Of a stretch of DNA of 57,416 nucleotides, positions 8,992-18,183 are shown piece by piece. The position numbers were made by a program, and so were the translations under genes. The DNA is taken from NCBI GenBank assembly GCA_964497615.1, contig CAZCEC010000039.1, positions 1 to 57,416 on the forward strand. Direction: 5' to 3'. Numbering within the stretch: position 1 is the stretch's first letter; every line of letters begins with the position of its first letter. The DNA is from CAZCEC01 sp964497615. Lineage in GTDB: Bacteria; Chloroflexota; Anaerolineae; Anaerolineales; UBA6663. A model generated the notes under the pieces. It had not been told where the DNA came from. It worked only from the letters and a program-made list of their open reading frames with translations, and did not search any database.

Positions 8992-9732
8992 ATGTCCTTC
9001 ACCGCCGGCGTCGAGGCCGCCCGCTTCCACTCTCAAGGCCGCAAGCTCATTGGTGCGTTCTACACCGCGCAGGGCGACACCCCGCGCCCAACGGCCCTGC
9101 TGCTGCACGGCATCCCTGGCGTCGAGCGCAACTTCGATATCGCCTACCGCCTGCGCGACCTGGGCTGGAACTGCCTCGTCTTCCACTATCGCGGCTGCTG
9201 GGGCTCCGAGGGCGACTACCGGCTCGACGGGCTGGTGGAGGATGTGCGGGCCGCGACGGATTGGGTGCTGGCACAGCCCGGCGTGGATGGCGAGCGCCTC
9301 GCCATCATCGGCAATAGCCTGGGCGGCCACACCGCCTTTGCCGCCGCCGCCGCGGACCCGCGCTTCCGGGCCGTCGCTGCCCTGTGCCCCCTCATCGATC
9401 CCGCTGACCGCCCCCTGGAACCGGAACTGGCCGAAGACTTCGCTTCCTTGTTGCATGGCATCACCGGCCCCGAGGTCGCGGCCCAATGGCTCGCCCTCCC
9501 CAGCGCGGTGACGTTCGTCCCCTCCCTCGGCCGCCATCCCCTCCTGCTCGTCACCGCCGAGGCTGATGAAGTCTTCGCGCCCGGCCACTATGCGGGCTTC
9601 GTCGCGGCCCTGCGCGCGTCCGCCGCCGATTTCACCTGGCATCCCATCCCGGCTGCCGACCATAGCTTCAGCCGCCAGCGGCCGGCTCTGGCCTCGCTGG
9701 TAGCCAATTGGCTGTTGGCCGCCGTCCCCTAG
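8992..9732 (+). CDS. Alpha/beta hydrolase
   Basis: 246 residues, an alpha/beta hydrolase fold. HGIPGVERNFD provides the oxyanion-hole region. The nucleophile elbow is GNSLGG, the acid is probably the Asp of TAEADEVFAP, and the base is the His of PAADHSFSR. The YRGCWGSEGDY segment resembles the dienelactone hydrolase/YqiA-like serine hydrolases that act on esters or peptides. The substrate is unknown. The ATG follows the YdeI gene by 22 bases without a clear ribosome site, suggesting coupling to upstream translation. Confidence 0.85.
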   Translation: MSFTAGVEAARFHSQGRKLIGAFYTAQGDTPRPTALLLHGIPGVERNFDIAYRLRDLGWNCLVFHYRGCWGSEGDYRLDGLVEDVRAATDWVLAQPGVDGERLAIIGNSLGGHTAFAAAAADPRFRAVAALCPLIDPADRPLEPELAEDFASLLHGITGPEVAAQWLALPSAVTFVPSLGRHPLLLVTAEADEVFAPGHYAGFVAALRASAADFTWHPIPAADHSFSRQRPALASLVANWLLAAVP

Positions 9733-9747
9733 CGCAAGGAAAAGCTC

Positions 9748-11094
9748 ATGGACATGCTTCCCGTCGAACGTAGCTTGCTGGGCGACCTGTGGACCTCCAC
9801 CACCCTGTGGGACACCCTCGCCTTCCTGTGCGACGAGTGCCACGGCCGGTTGGCCGGCACCGCTGATGAGCGCCGTGCCCGCGACTATCTGCTGGCTCGC
9901 CTGCGCGAGTACGGGCTGGATAACGTCACCGCCGAGCCGTTCGAGATGCGGGGCTGGGCGCGCGGCGAGGCGCGCTTCGTGGTCGAAGCCGCGGGCGAGC
10001 AGGTTGAGCTTCCTTGCATCGCCCTGCCAGGTTCGCCCGGCTGCGACCTGCGCGCCAACCTGCTGGATGTGGGGCGCGGCGCCGCCCTCGACTACGTCCG
10101 CCTGGGCGATGCGGCGCGGGGCAAGATCGTCTTCAACAGCGTGGATGGCGTGGGCCGCGCTGAGATGTACCGCGCGGCCTGCGACGCGGGCGCGGCTGCC
10201 TTTATCTTCACCAGCGGCCAGCCCGGACTCCTGCCGCCCACTGGCAGCATCGGGCGCGAGGTGCCCGGCATTGGCCTGGCCGCCGAGCAATTGGCCCGCC
10301 TGCGCCGTCTGCTGGCAGCTGGCTCCGCCGAGGCCCATGTCACCCTCACCTGCCGGGTGCAGCCCGTCACTGCCTACAATGTCATCGCCGAGATTCCCGG
10401 TACGGACCCGGACCAGGGCTGGATCCTCGCAGGCGGGCACTACGACGGGCACGACATCGGCCAGGCCGCGCAGGACAACGGCGCCGCGGTGGCTGGCTTG
10501 CTTGAAGCCGCGCGCTTGCTCTCGCCCCTGCGCGCCCTTCTCCGGGCCGGCATCCGCTTTGTCTTTTTCTCTGGCGAAGAACTTGGCCTATATGGCTCCT
10601 ACGCCTACGCCCGCCAGCACGCCGCCGAGCTAGGGTCAGTGCGCCTCGTGCTCAACGCCGATGTCGTCGCTCAGGCGATGCCTCTCGTCTTGCAGATCCA
10701 GGCCAGCCCCACGCTCGCCGCGTGCTTCCGCACCCTGCCGCTTGACGAGCTAGACTGCGTCGTCAACGACGCCCCCGGCAGCTTCATCATGAACTCCGAC
10801 CACTTCCCGTTCTCGCTGGCGGGCGTCGCTGGGGTGTGGGCCGTCACCACCCCGCCGCCGCCCGGCCGCGGCTGGGTGCACTTCAGCGCCGACACCCTGG
10901 ACAAGGTCGAGCCCCGCCTCCTCCGCCAGACCGCGGCCGCCCTCACCCGCCTCTTGCTCCGTATGGCCTCTGAACCCGATGCCCTGCCGCGCGGCCTCGC
11001 CTCCCCCGCCGAGGTCCAGCGCGCCGTCACCGCCGCCGGCTTCGAGCCTGCCCTGCGCGCCAGCGGCCGCTGGCCCTTCGACCATCAGGCGTAG
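9748..11094 (+). CDS. M28 family metallopeptidase with PA domain
   Basis: 448 residues, no signal peptide. An N-terminal cap (HGRLAGTADERRARDYLLAR is the usual M28 opening) is followed by a PA insert at about 110-190 (GKIVFNSVDGVGRAEMYRAA). The di-zinc catalytic core has ligands in GGHYDGHD (about 229-236), QDNGAAVAG, EELGLYGS and LNADVV, and a final His in WVHFSADTLDKV. These enzymes are aminopeptidases or carboxypeptidases. AAGGAAAAG lies before the ATG. The gene is 15 bases after the hydrolase, and its 3' end overlaps the convergent GH38 gene by 10 bases. Confidence 0.9.
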   Translation: MDMLPVERSLLGDLWTSTTLWDTLAFLCDECHGRLAGTADERRARDYLLARLREYGLDNVTAEPFEMRGWARGEARFVVEAAGEQVELPCIALPGSPGCDLRANLLDVGRGAALDYVRLGDAARGKIVFNSVDGVGRAEMYRAACDAGAAAFIFTSGQPGLLPPTGSIGREVPGIGLAAEQLARLRRLLAAGSAEAHVTLTCRVQPVTAYNVIAEIPGTDPDQGWILAGGHYDGHDIGQAAQDNGAAVAGLLEAARLLSPLRALLRAGIRFVFFSGEELGLYGSYAYARQHAAELGSVRLVLNADVVAQAMPLVLQIQASPTLAACFRTLPLDELDCVVNDAPGSFIMNSDHFPFSLAGVAGVWAVTTPPPPGRGWVHFSADTLDKVEPRLLRQTAAALTRLLLRMASEPDALPRGLASPAEVQRAVTAAGFEPALRASGRWPFDHQA

Positions 11095-13607
11095 CTGGGC
11101 GGATTCACTCCGCCCTGAACCTGTTCCTCCATCAAGTCTGTCACCGTCCACGCCCCCGTGTGCACGTTCACCCGGTGCGTCTGAATCTCAAACGCGCCCA
11201 GCCTCACCTCCCGCGCCAGTCCCGCGAACGGCAGCCTCAGCGACGCCGTGCGCGCCTGCCCCGTCGGCTCGAACAGCCGGATGATGAGGTCATCCCCGGC
11301 CTCCGCCTTCTTCACCGCCGCCACTTGGATCGCCTCGTCGCTCAGTGTCACAAACGGCAGCGGCGGCGCGCCGTCTCCACTCGGGAAGAATGACAACACC
11401 ACTGGCGGCTCGTTGTGTGCCAGCGCCTCCCGGTCAATGGCCCTCAGCCTTTCTGCGGTCCGCCCGCCGTTCAGCCAGAACCGAAATGAGTGCGGCCCCT
11501 GGTCGCTGCGCGGCGAGAACCGGTCCGGCGGCAAATGCAGACCTTCGCCATCGGGGTGGGCGCTGTAGCCCGGCGACCGCAGGAGCGACAGCCGCAGTTC
11601 ACCCTCCGCAAAATCGCAGCCGTATGTGCCGTCGTTGATGATCGTGAAGGCCGTCCCGCCGGTCTCTGAGGCCACCGCCAGCCACCTCTGCGCCACTGCT
11701 TCGTCCCCGGTCGCCCGAACCGTTTCGACGCCATACGCCACCTGCGCGCGGCATGTCGCCGCCGAGTCCGCGCCCGGCAGCGATAGCTTCAGCATTTTGT
11801 CCCGCTCGGCCCATTCCACCCGCAGCGCCAGTTCGATCTCCGTGCCCGCCTGGGGCAGCTTGTAGCGCAGGCAGGCGCGCGAGTCCCCATACCCGAACAG
11901 CGCCTCCACCACTGTGCGCACCGGCCCCGCCTCGATGACGCGCACCGGCGGCAGGGTGGGGGCGGCCACGCCCGCGAACTGCGCCGCCGCCTCGGGCGTG
12001 AGCAGTGCGAACGCGCTGACCTCGTCGCGGAAGCGCTTCACCAGCATCCCCCACGGGTCCGCGTCGTCGTGGATCACCAGGAGGCGTCCCGCGTTCGGCC
12101 TCAGCAGGTCCACCCCATCTACCGCGTATTCATCCAGCCAGCCCGTCGCCGTGTTGATGGCGGCTCTCAAGCGTTCCGTCTCAAAGCGAAATGCCTTGCC
12201 AGTGATCGGTTCGGGCGCGCGCGGGCGGCTGGGCAGCACCTCCAGCCGCGCATCGAAGCGGTTCATCTGCGCTGGGGCCAGCTCCGCCCGAAAGGCGATC
12301 CGCTTGCGCCACTCGAAATGCAGGCTGCTCAGTTCCTGTTCGGGCTGGGTGGGCAGGGGGCGGCCGTCCGCGTCGTGCGCCGTCGCCAGGGTGAAGCGCT
12401 CGCTCTTGTTCTGGTCTGCCTGCACGAACTCAGCCTCGACGACGGCGCTCACCGTGAAAGGGTGCGGGTTGTAGACCAGGATCGGGATCTCATTCTCCCG
12501 CGCCGGTGGCTGGCCGGCCGCCAGGGCAAAAAACGCGCGGGCCTTGAGGCGTGCCAACTCTTCCAGCCCATGCTCCATCAGCCGCACCGCCGCGGCCTCC
12601 GCCGGCTCGATGGATGTGCCCGCCAGGATGTCGTGAAACTGGGCCAGCGCCAGGTCTCGCTGGGCCGCCTGCAGCGCTTCGGTCGGGTATCTCATCAATC
12701 CCTGCACCCACGCCGCCGCCGCCATCTTCTCTGTGAGCCACAGTTCGTTCTCCAGCTTCCGGTGCCGGTGCTTGATGGGCCGCTGCGAGGTATAGGCGCC
12801 TGCCGCGAATGGATTCAGGTCGCCCCGGTGCACCGGCAGAGCGCCCTCGCGCTGGCGCAGGTCTGCGAAGTACGCCTCCGGGGTGGAATGCCGGATTTCG
12901 ACCCCGGTCGCAGCCGCGATGATCTCTCCCAGCCGCTCCACATCCGCCCGCGACGGCCCGCCGCCGTGATTGCCCACGCCCCACAGCAAGAGGCCCACCT
13001 GCGTACCGACTCGGTCACGCCGGAAGCCCTCCACCTTTTCGTGCGCCCGGCCCGGCCAGGAGAGATAGCCCCCGTATCCACGTGCCGCCAGCACGCGCGA
13101 GCCGTCGTACCCCTCCCACACATACTCGTCGCGCTCCAGCGCGCAGTCGTTCTGGCCCGGCCGGCAGTGGATGTAGCTGTCGTATCCGCTCTTGGCGAGG
13201 ATTTGCACCAGCCCCCGGCTGTGCCCAAACGAATCGAAGTTGATGGCCGTCGTGGGCGCCGCCCCAAACTTCTCCCGGAAGTAGTTGCGGCCGAGCAGGA
13301 TCTGCCGCACAAAGCTCTCGCCGCACGGCAGGTTGCAGTCCGGCTGCAAATACCACCCGCCCATGATGCGCCAGCGCCCCTGCTGCACGAGCCGCAGAAT
13401 CCGCGCGAACAGCGCCGGCTCGTACTCCTCCACCCATTGGTAGAGCAGCGCCTCGTTGTGGTTGAAGATCAGGCCGGGGTAAGCCTCGCACAGATCGGCG
13501 GCGGTGCGGAAGGTGCTCAGCGCCGTGGCCGCCCCCTCTTCCCACTCCCACAGCCAGACCGGGTCAATATGCGCGTTGCAGATCAGGTGAATCGTCGGGA
13601 TTGGCAC
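11085..13607 (-). CDS. GH38 alpha-mannosidase
   Basis: 840 residues beginning at GTG, with AGAGG about 8 bases upstream. The N-terminal catalytic domain has the zinc-site motif ICNAHIDPVWLWEWEEG and the nucleophile region AINFDSFGHSRGL (Asp of NFDSFGH); WYLQPDCNLPCGES is also conserved. The middle helical domain and C-terminal beta domains have the normal family layout (KHRHRKLENELWLTEK; FHDILAGTSIEPAE). No signal peptide, so it acts in the cytosol on imported alpha-mannosides or glycan fragments. It may work with the mannoside-type operon at 27528-37094, though it is not adjacent. Confidence 0.93.
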   Translation of the reverse strand: MPIPTIHLICNAHIDPVWLWEWEEGAATALSTFRTAADLCEAYPGLIFNHNEALLYQWVEEYEPALFARILRLVQQGRWRIMGGWYLQPDCNLPCGESFVRQILLGRNYFREKFGAAPTTAINFDSFGHSRGLVQILAKSGYDSYIHCRPGQNDCALERDEYVWEGYDGSRVLAARGYGGYLSWPGRAHEKVEGFRRDRVGTQVGLLLWGVGNHGGGPSRADVERLGEIIAAATGVEIRHSTPEAYFADLRQREGALPVHRGDLNPFAAGAYTSQRPIKHRHRKLENELWLTEKMAAAAWVQGLMRYPTEALQAAQRDLALAQFHDILAGTSIEPAEAAAVRLMEHGLEELARLKARAFFALAAGQPPARENEIPILVYNPHPFTVSAVVEAEFVQADQNKSERFTLATAHDADGRPLPTQPEQELSSLHFEWRKRIAFRAELAPAQMNRFDARLEVLPSRPRAPEPITGKAFRFETERLRAAINTATGWLDEYAVDGVDLLRPNAGRLLVIHDDADPWGMLVKRFRDEVSAFALLTPEAAAQFAGVAAPTLPPVRVIEAGPVRTVVEALFGYGDSRACLRYKLPQAGTEIELALRVEWAERDKMLKLSLPGADSAATCRAQVAYGVETVRATGDEAVAQRWLAVASETGGTAFTIINDGTYGCDFAEGELRLSLLRSPGYSAHPDGEGLHLPPDRFSPRSDQGPHSFRFWLNGGRTAERLRAIDREALAHNEPPVVLSFFPSGDGAPPLPFVTLSDEAIQVAAVKKAEAGDDLIIRLFEPTGQARTASLRLPFAGLAREVRLGAFEIQTHRVNVHTGAWTVTDLMEEQVQGGVNPPSYA

Positions 13608-13710
13608 CCTGGTTCCTCTCGAAGTTGCGGCCGGGGCAGCCCCCCTCGCACTTCCCTCGCACTGCCCCGCTAAAGTGTGGCCATTCTATCCGTTACCGAA
13701 GGAGACAACC

Positions 13711-14559
13711 ATGAGCACCCTCACCCCCGAACTGGTGGAACTGTCCACCCTGATCCCCGAAATGGCGGCCCTCAAGCAGCGCCTGAAGGCCACCTGGATG
13801 GCGGGCGACTATGGCCGCTTCGCCACCTACCTGGAGCCGGGCGCGCTGGACTTTCTGGACCGGCTGGCCGTCCGGCCCGGCACCCGTATGCTGGATGTGG
13901 CCTGCGGCGCCGGCCAAATCGCCATCCCGGCCGCGCGAGCCGGCGCCAATGTCACCGGCATCGATATCGCCGCCAACTCGATTGCCCAGGCCCGCGCCCG
14001 GGCCCGCGCCGAGGGCCTGGACGTGCGTTTCGATGAGGGCGACGCGGAAGACTTGCCCTATGACGATGCCTCGTTCGACCTGGTCGTCAGCCTCATCGGC
14101 GCGATGTTCGCTCCCCGGCCCGAGCAAGTGGCGGCCGAGCTGGCTCGCGTTTGCCGCCCCGGCGGCCGCATCGTCATGGCCAACTGGACCGCGGCCGGCT
14201 TCGTGGGCCAGATGTTCAAGGTGATCAGCCAGCACGTGCCGCCCTCGCCCCTCATGGCGCCGCCCGTCCGCTGGGGCGACGATGCCGCCGTGCGCGAGCG
14301 CCTGGCGCCGTACGTCACCGAACTGCGCCTGACCAAGCGCCGCTACCCGTTCCGCTATCCGTTCCCGCCGACTGAGGTGGTGGAGTTCTACCGCGCTTAC
14401 TACGGCCCCGCCAACCGCGCCTTCGCCGCGCTCGACGGCGCCGCACAGTCCGCCCTGCGCCGCGACCTGGAGCAACTGTGGACTGCGCACAATCTTGCCT
14501 CGGACGGCACGACCTACGTGGAGCCAGAGTACCTGGAGGTCAACGCCATGCGCGCCTGA
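13711..14559 (+). CDS. Class I SAM-dependent methyltransferase
   Basis: 282 residues, ATG after GAAGGAGA at 5 bases. Motif I is MLDVACGAGQIAIPAARAG, followed by VTGIDIAANSIAQAR (acidic loop) and DAEDLPYDDASFDLVVS (motif post-II). This is a UbiE/COQ5-like small-molecule methyltransferase fold. The C-terminal part (YPFRYPFPPTEVVEFYRAYY) probably forms a substrate cap. The substrate cannot be predicted. It is divergent from GH38 and convergent with the S9 peptidase, with two hairpins behind it. Confidence 0.9.
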   Translation: MSTLTPELVELSTLIPEMAALKQRLKATWMAGDYGRFATYLEPGALDFLDRLAVRPGTRMLDVACGAGQIAIPAARAGANVTGIDIAANSIAQARARARAEGLDVRFDEGDAEDLPYDDASFDLVVSLIGAMFAPRPEQVAAELARVCRPGGRIVMANWTAAGFVGQMFKVISQHVPPSPLMAPPVRWGDDAAVRERLAPYVTELRLTKRRYPFRYPFPPTEVVEFYRAYYGPANRAFAALDGAAQSALRRDLEQLWTAHNLASDGTTYVEPEYLEVNAMRA

Positions 14560-14565
14560 ATCGAT

Positions 14566-14615
14566 TGTGGTCCCGTTGAGAACCCGGCTTCCACCAGGCT
14601 CTTCACGGGACCACA
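14566..14615 (+). terminator. Hairpin after the methyltransferase gene
   Basis: TGTGGTCCCGT (14566-14576) pairs with ACGGGACCACA (14605-14615); loop of 28 bases. It lies between convergent genes, without a T run. Confidence 0.45.
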
Positions 14616-14633
14616 TCGAGTTGCAGGCCAAGG

Positions 14634-14668
14634 GCCGGGCGCGGCTCGACGTTCCTGCCGCGCCCGGC
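14634..14668. terminator. GC-rich hairpin between convergent genes
   Basis: GCCGGGCGCGGC and GCCGCGCCCGGC form a perfect 12-base stem with an 11-base loop, 11 bases beyond the stop of the leftward S9 peptidase gene. Confidence 0.5.
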
Positions 14669-14678
14669 GTGCCTCGCT

Positions 14679-16595
14679 CTACGGTTTCAGGTGCAGCCTA
14701 AAGAAGTCGGTGATGGAGTTGTAGCACTTAACCTTGTTTTCGAATTTGAGCACATCGTGCCCCTCGTTCTCGAACACCAGATAGTCCACCGTCTTGCCCA
14801 TCGCCCGCAGCTTCTCCACCACGTCGCGCGACTCCGGCTCCACCACGCGCGGGTCATTCTTGCCCTGGATCACCAGCAGCGGGCAGGCCACGCTCTCGAT
14901 GTGCGTCTTGGGCGACCGCGCCACCAGGTCGGCCCGCTCCTCCGGCACGTCCGGGTTTCCAATCGCCTCGCGGAAGTACGGTTTCCACGTCTCGGGGATG
15001 CGGTCCATGAAGCTCAACAGATCATATGGCCCGAACATATCCACCGCCGCTTTCCACAATTCCGGGTGACGGAAGGCCAGGGTCAGGGTCATGTAGCCGC
15101 CATAGCTGCGCCCCACCACAGCCGCCCGCTTCACATCCAGGCGTCTGTCCAGGGGCAGCACCTGCGTCATGGCGTGGACGTGGTCCAGCCGGTCCTGCCC
15201 GCCCCAGTCGTGATCGATGCGCTTGGTGTAGCTCAGCCCATAGCCCAACGAGCCGCGCACGTTCGGCACGAACACCGCGAACCCGTTCAAGGTCAGGAAC
15301 TGGATCAGCGGCATCGAGAACCAGGCGAAGTCCGGCCGCTCCTGGCTCTGCGGCCCGCCGTGCACATAGTAGACGAGCGGGCGCGGCCCCTCGAAGCCCA
15401 GCGCCTTTGCCGGCAGGTACAACCGCGCCGAGGTCCGCAGTCCATCGTGCGACACGAATGACGCGTCCTCCCCCGGCGAGAGCAGCCCATCGGCGATGCC
15501 CAGCACCCGCTCCTGGGTGTGCTGCGTCACTATGTCCCGCGCCGCCCCGCCCACGGTGTAGATTTGTGTGGGCGAGGTGGCCGTGGAGTACGACAGCACA
15601 AACGTGTCGCTGGCCTTGTCGTAGCTGTAGGCCTCCATCACCCCATTGGCGATCTTGCCCTGGCCGGCGATCACGTGCCTCAGCCGCATCTCGCGCGCTC
15701 CCAGGTCGAAGACGCCCTCGTACAGCCACGAGACTCCGTCAATGTTGTAGACCACGGCAAACCGGTCGTCCCTCAAGTGCTCGAGCCCCGTCAACTCGCC
15801 GGTGCCGGTGTGCGCCTGCCCGGTGATCTTCACTTCCTCCACCTGGGCCGGGGCCGGCTGCTCCAGGTCAATGTACCCCAGCCCATAGCTGTCGCTGTAT
15901 AGCGCCGTGCCGATCAACACGCCCCGGTCGTCGTCCACGAAGTAGCCCCCGCCGTAAGCCGGCAGCCCATAGTCCTTGCCTTTCTCGCGCTGGTCCAGCG
16001 GCGTGCCGGCCAGCAGTGTGCGCTGCCCGTCCTTGTACCGGAACAGCACGCTGTCGCCCACCGTGTAGCCCTCGTTCAGGATCAACTGCTGGTGGTCGCT
16101 GCTGATGCCGTCGGGGTTATAGCCCCATTGGCTCTCGGCCAGCAGGTCGAGCGCCCCCGTCGCCAGGTTGGCGCGGTACGTCATCAGCTTGGCCTCCTGG
16201 CGCGACTCGCTGACGAAGTAGACGATATTGCGGTCGTTGTCGGCCCGGCCGGCGTGGTTCCGATACTGCGCCAACTGCCCGCCCAGCGCCGGTTCCGGGA
16301 TGCCGCCCGTCAGCGGAACCAGCATCGGCTGATAGTTCTCGTCCCCGTCCTTGTCCAGCATCACCATGATGCGCTCGATGCCGGGGAAGACGTAGAACGC
16401 ATACCCGCCGATCAGGTGCGGGTTCTGCAGCGCCAGGTCCGGCGGCAGTAGCGGCTCGGGCACGCTGCCCCCCGGCCGCGCCTGCATGCGGTACAGGCTC
16501 AGCCGCCCGCTCAGGTCGCTCACAAAGTAGATGTGCTGCCCCGCCAGTTGCGGGGCCATGAACAGCCGGGCCGATAGCAAGGACTCGATGCGCAT
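14679..16595 (-). CDS. S9 family (acylaminoacyl/prolyl oligopeptidase-like) peptidase
   Basis: 638 residues without a signal peptide. Residues 1-370 form a beta-propeller (repeats such as GRLSLYRMQARPGG), and residues 380-638 an alpha/beta hydrolase domain. The catalytic Ser is in VVGRSYGGYMTL (about 490), Asp in QGKNDPRV (about 578) and His in FENEGHDVL (about 610). PLVYYVHGGPQSQERP supplies the oxyanion hole. Members cut short peptides in the cytosol. The ATG is one base after the M32 stop (AACTGAGATG) with GGAG nearby, so the two peptidase genes form an operon for peptide breakdown. Confidence 0.92.
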   Translation of the reverse strand: MRIESLLSARLFMAPQLAGQHIYFVSDLSGRLSLYRMQARPGGSVPEPLLPPDLALQNPHLIGGYAFYVFPGIERIMVMLDKDGDENYQPMLVPLTGGIPEPALGGQLAQYRNHAGRADNDRNIVYFVSESRQEAKLMTYRANLATGALDLLAESQWGYNPDGISSDHQQLILNEGYTVGDSVLFRYKDGQRTLLAGTPLDQREKGKDYGLPAYGGGYFVDDDRGVLIGTALYSDSYGLGYIDLEQPAPAQVEEVKITGQAHTGTGELTGLEHLRDDRFAVVYNIDGVSWLYEGVFDLGAREMRLRHVIAGQGKIANGVMEAYSYDKASDTFVLSYSTATSPTQIYTVGGAARDIVTQHTQERVLGIADGLLSPGEDASFVSHDGLRTSARLYLPAKALGFEGPRPLVYYVHGGPQSQERPDFAWFSMPLIQFLTLNGFAVFVPNVRGSLGYGLSYTKRIDHDWGGQDRLDHVHAMTQVLPLDRRLDVKRAAVVGRSYGGYMTLTLAFRHPELWKAAVDMFGPYDLLSFMDRIPETWKPYFREAIGNPDVPEERADLVARSPKTHIESVACPLLVIQGKNDPRVVEPESRDVVEKLRAMGKTVDYLVFENEGHDVLKFENKVKCYNSITDFFRLHLKP

Positions 16596-16596
16596 C

Positions 16597-18108
16597 TCAG
16601 TTCTCCAACCCGTAAATGCCGCCCAGCTTGGTCTTGAGGTACTTCACGTATGGCTCCACGTCAATCGGCCCGCCCACTACACGCTCCATCGTCTCGGTCG
16701 GCGTGAACTTGCGCCCGTGCCGGTGCAGGTTATCGCGCAGCCACTCGCGCAGCCCCATGAACTCGCCCTGCGCGAAGCCCGCCTCCAGCCCCGGCAGCGC
16801 CGCCCGCGCCTTCTCCCAAATCTGGCACGAGATGATGTTGCCCAGCGAGTAGGTGGCAAAGTACCCCAGGCTGCCTGCCGACCAGTGGATGTCTTGCAGC
16901 ACGCCGCGCGCGTCGTCGGGCACGTCAATGCCCAGATAGTCCTTCATGCGCGCGTTCCAGGCCTCCGGCAGATCGCCCAGCTTCAGCTTCCCGTTGATCA
17001 CTTCCTGCTCCAGCTCGAACCGCAGGATGATGTGCAGGTTGTAGGTGGCCTCGTCCGCCTCCACGCGGATCAGCGACGGCTCCACCTTGTTGATGGCGCG
17101 ATAGAAGGTCTCCGCATCCACCTGGGCGAAGTGCTCCGGAAACGCCGCCTGCAACTGCGGGTAAAAGTGCTGCCAGAACGGGCGGCTGCGGCCCACCAGG
17201 TTCTCCCACATCCGGCTCTGCGATTCGTGCAGCCCCAGCGACGCGCCCCGGCACAGCGGCGTGCGCTCCAGGCTGGGACTGACCCCGTTCTCGTACAGCC
17301 CGTGCCCGGTCTCGTGCATGCTGCCGAACAGGGCCGGGCCCAGGTAGTTCTCATAGTAGCGGGTGGTGATGCGGATGTCGCTGGGGCTGGAATTGCTGGC
17401 GAAGGGGTGCACCGTCGGGTCCAGCCGCCACGAGTCGTCGGCGAAGCCAAACCGCCGGATGATGCCCAACACGAACTCGCGCTGCTTGTCCACCGGGAAG
17501 TGCCCGTACATGCAGGCGTTATCCACCGCGTCCGCGCGCGCGCCGATGGCGGCGATCAGCGGCACCAGGTCCCGCTTCAGGTCCTCGAACACCTGCCGCA
17601 CCTCGGCGGTCTTCATCCCCGGCTCGTAGTCGTCCAGCAGCACGTCGTACGGCTCGTCGCCTTCATCGAAGCACTCCATGTACCGGAACTTGAGGTCCAC
17701 GTTTTTCTGGAGGTGCGGCTGGAACAGGCTGAAGTTGGAGGTCTTGCGCGCCTCGGCCCACACCGCGTTCGCCAGCGCCGCGGTGCGCGTCATCTCCGCC
17801 CGCAGGTCGCCCGGCACGCGCCGGGCCTTGTCCCAGTCGCGGCGCGCCACGCGGATCAGGCTGGCCTCGTCGCTGTCGTAGGGCAGGCTCTCGCCATAGG
17901 GCCGCAGTTCGTCCAACAGCCTGCCGATGTCGTCGCTGGTGAACTTCTCGTGCGCCACGCGCCCCAGCGTCGCCAACTGCTCGGCCCGCGCCCTGGCGCC
18001 CTTGGGCGGCATCATGGTCCGCTGATCCCAGCCCAGCACCCAGCCGACCTTGTTCAGATCGTGTATCTCGGCCAGCCGGCTGCGCAGTTCGTTGTATTTG
18101 GCTTCCAT
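16597..18108 (-). CDS. M32 family carboxypeptidase (Taq type)
   Basis: 503 residues, the usual family length, all helical. The zinc site is MHETGHGLYE (HExxH near residue 262), and the downstream signature HESQSRMWENLVGRS supplies the third ligand region. The N-terminal LNKVGWVLGWDQRTMMPPKG is diagnostic of M32. The enzyme removes C-terminal residues from peptides with broad specificity, in the cytosol. AAAGGAA lies 5 bases before the ATG. It is transcribed with the S9 peptidase downstream. Confidence 0.95.
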   Translation of the reverse strand: MEAKYNELRSRLAEIHDLNKVGWVLGWDQRTMMPPKGARARAEQLATLGRVAHEKFTSDDIGRLLDELRPYGESLPYDSDEASLIRVARRDWDKARRVPGDLRAEMTRTAALANAVWAEARKTSNFSLFQPHLQKNVDLKFRYMECFDEGDEPYDVLLDDYEPGMKTAEVRQVFEDLKRDLVPLIAAIGARADAVDNACMYGHFPVDKQREFVLGIIRRFGFADDSWRLDPTVHPFASNSSPSDIRITTRYYENYLGPALFGSMHETGHGLYENGVSPSLERTPLCRGASLGLHESQSRMWENLVGRSRPFWQHFYPQLQAAFPEHFAQVDAETFYRAINKVEPSLIRVEADEATYNLHIILRFELEQEVINGKLKLGDLPEAWNARMKDYLGIDVPDDARGVLQDIHWSAGSLGYFATYSLGNIISCQIWEKARAALPGLEAGFAQGEFMGLREWLRDNLHRHGRKFTPTETMERVVGGPIDVEPYVKYLKTKLGGIYGLEN

Positions 18109-18170
18109 CGGTTTCCTTTCACTCGGCGGGAGGCTACGGTTATTTTACCCGTGAACCGCGGGATTGATGG

Positions 18171-18176
18171 CATAAT
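18171..18176 (+). promoter_or_regulatory. Extended -10 for leaderless EEP gene
   Basis: TGG CATAAT; the hexamer ends 7 bases before the ATG at 18184. No ribosome-binding site. Confidence 0.5.
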
Positions 18177-18183
18177 CCCCCTC

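Noticed and set aside
8848..10452. 534-residue leftward open frame
   Set aside because: Antisense to the alpha/beta hydrolase and M28 peptidase, which have complete catalytic motifs; this frame is Gly/Ala/Arg-rich without structure.
12069..13673. 534-residue rightward open frame
   Set aside because: Antisense to the GH38 mannosidase catalytic domain; Arg/Pro/His-rich with no family motif.
13608..13710. Start of the methyltransferase at 13675 instead of 13711
   Set aside because: The longer start (MWPFYPLPKETT) covers the ribosome site GAAGGAGA, which fits the ATG at 13711.
16531..18183. Very long rightward open frame (antisense to the M32 and S9 genes) that continues into the EEP gene
   Set aside because: It is the high-GC shadow of the M32 gene. 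The true EEP protein begins at 18184, where motif AAYNLR and a -10 lie.
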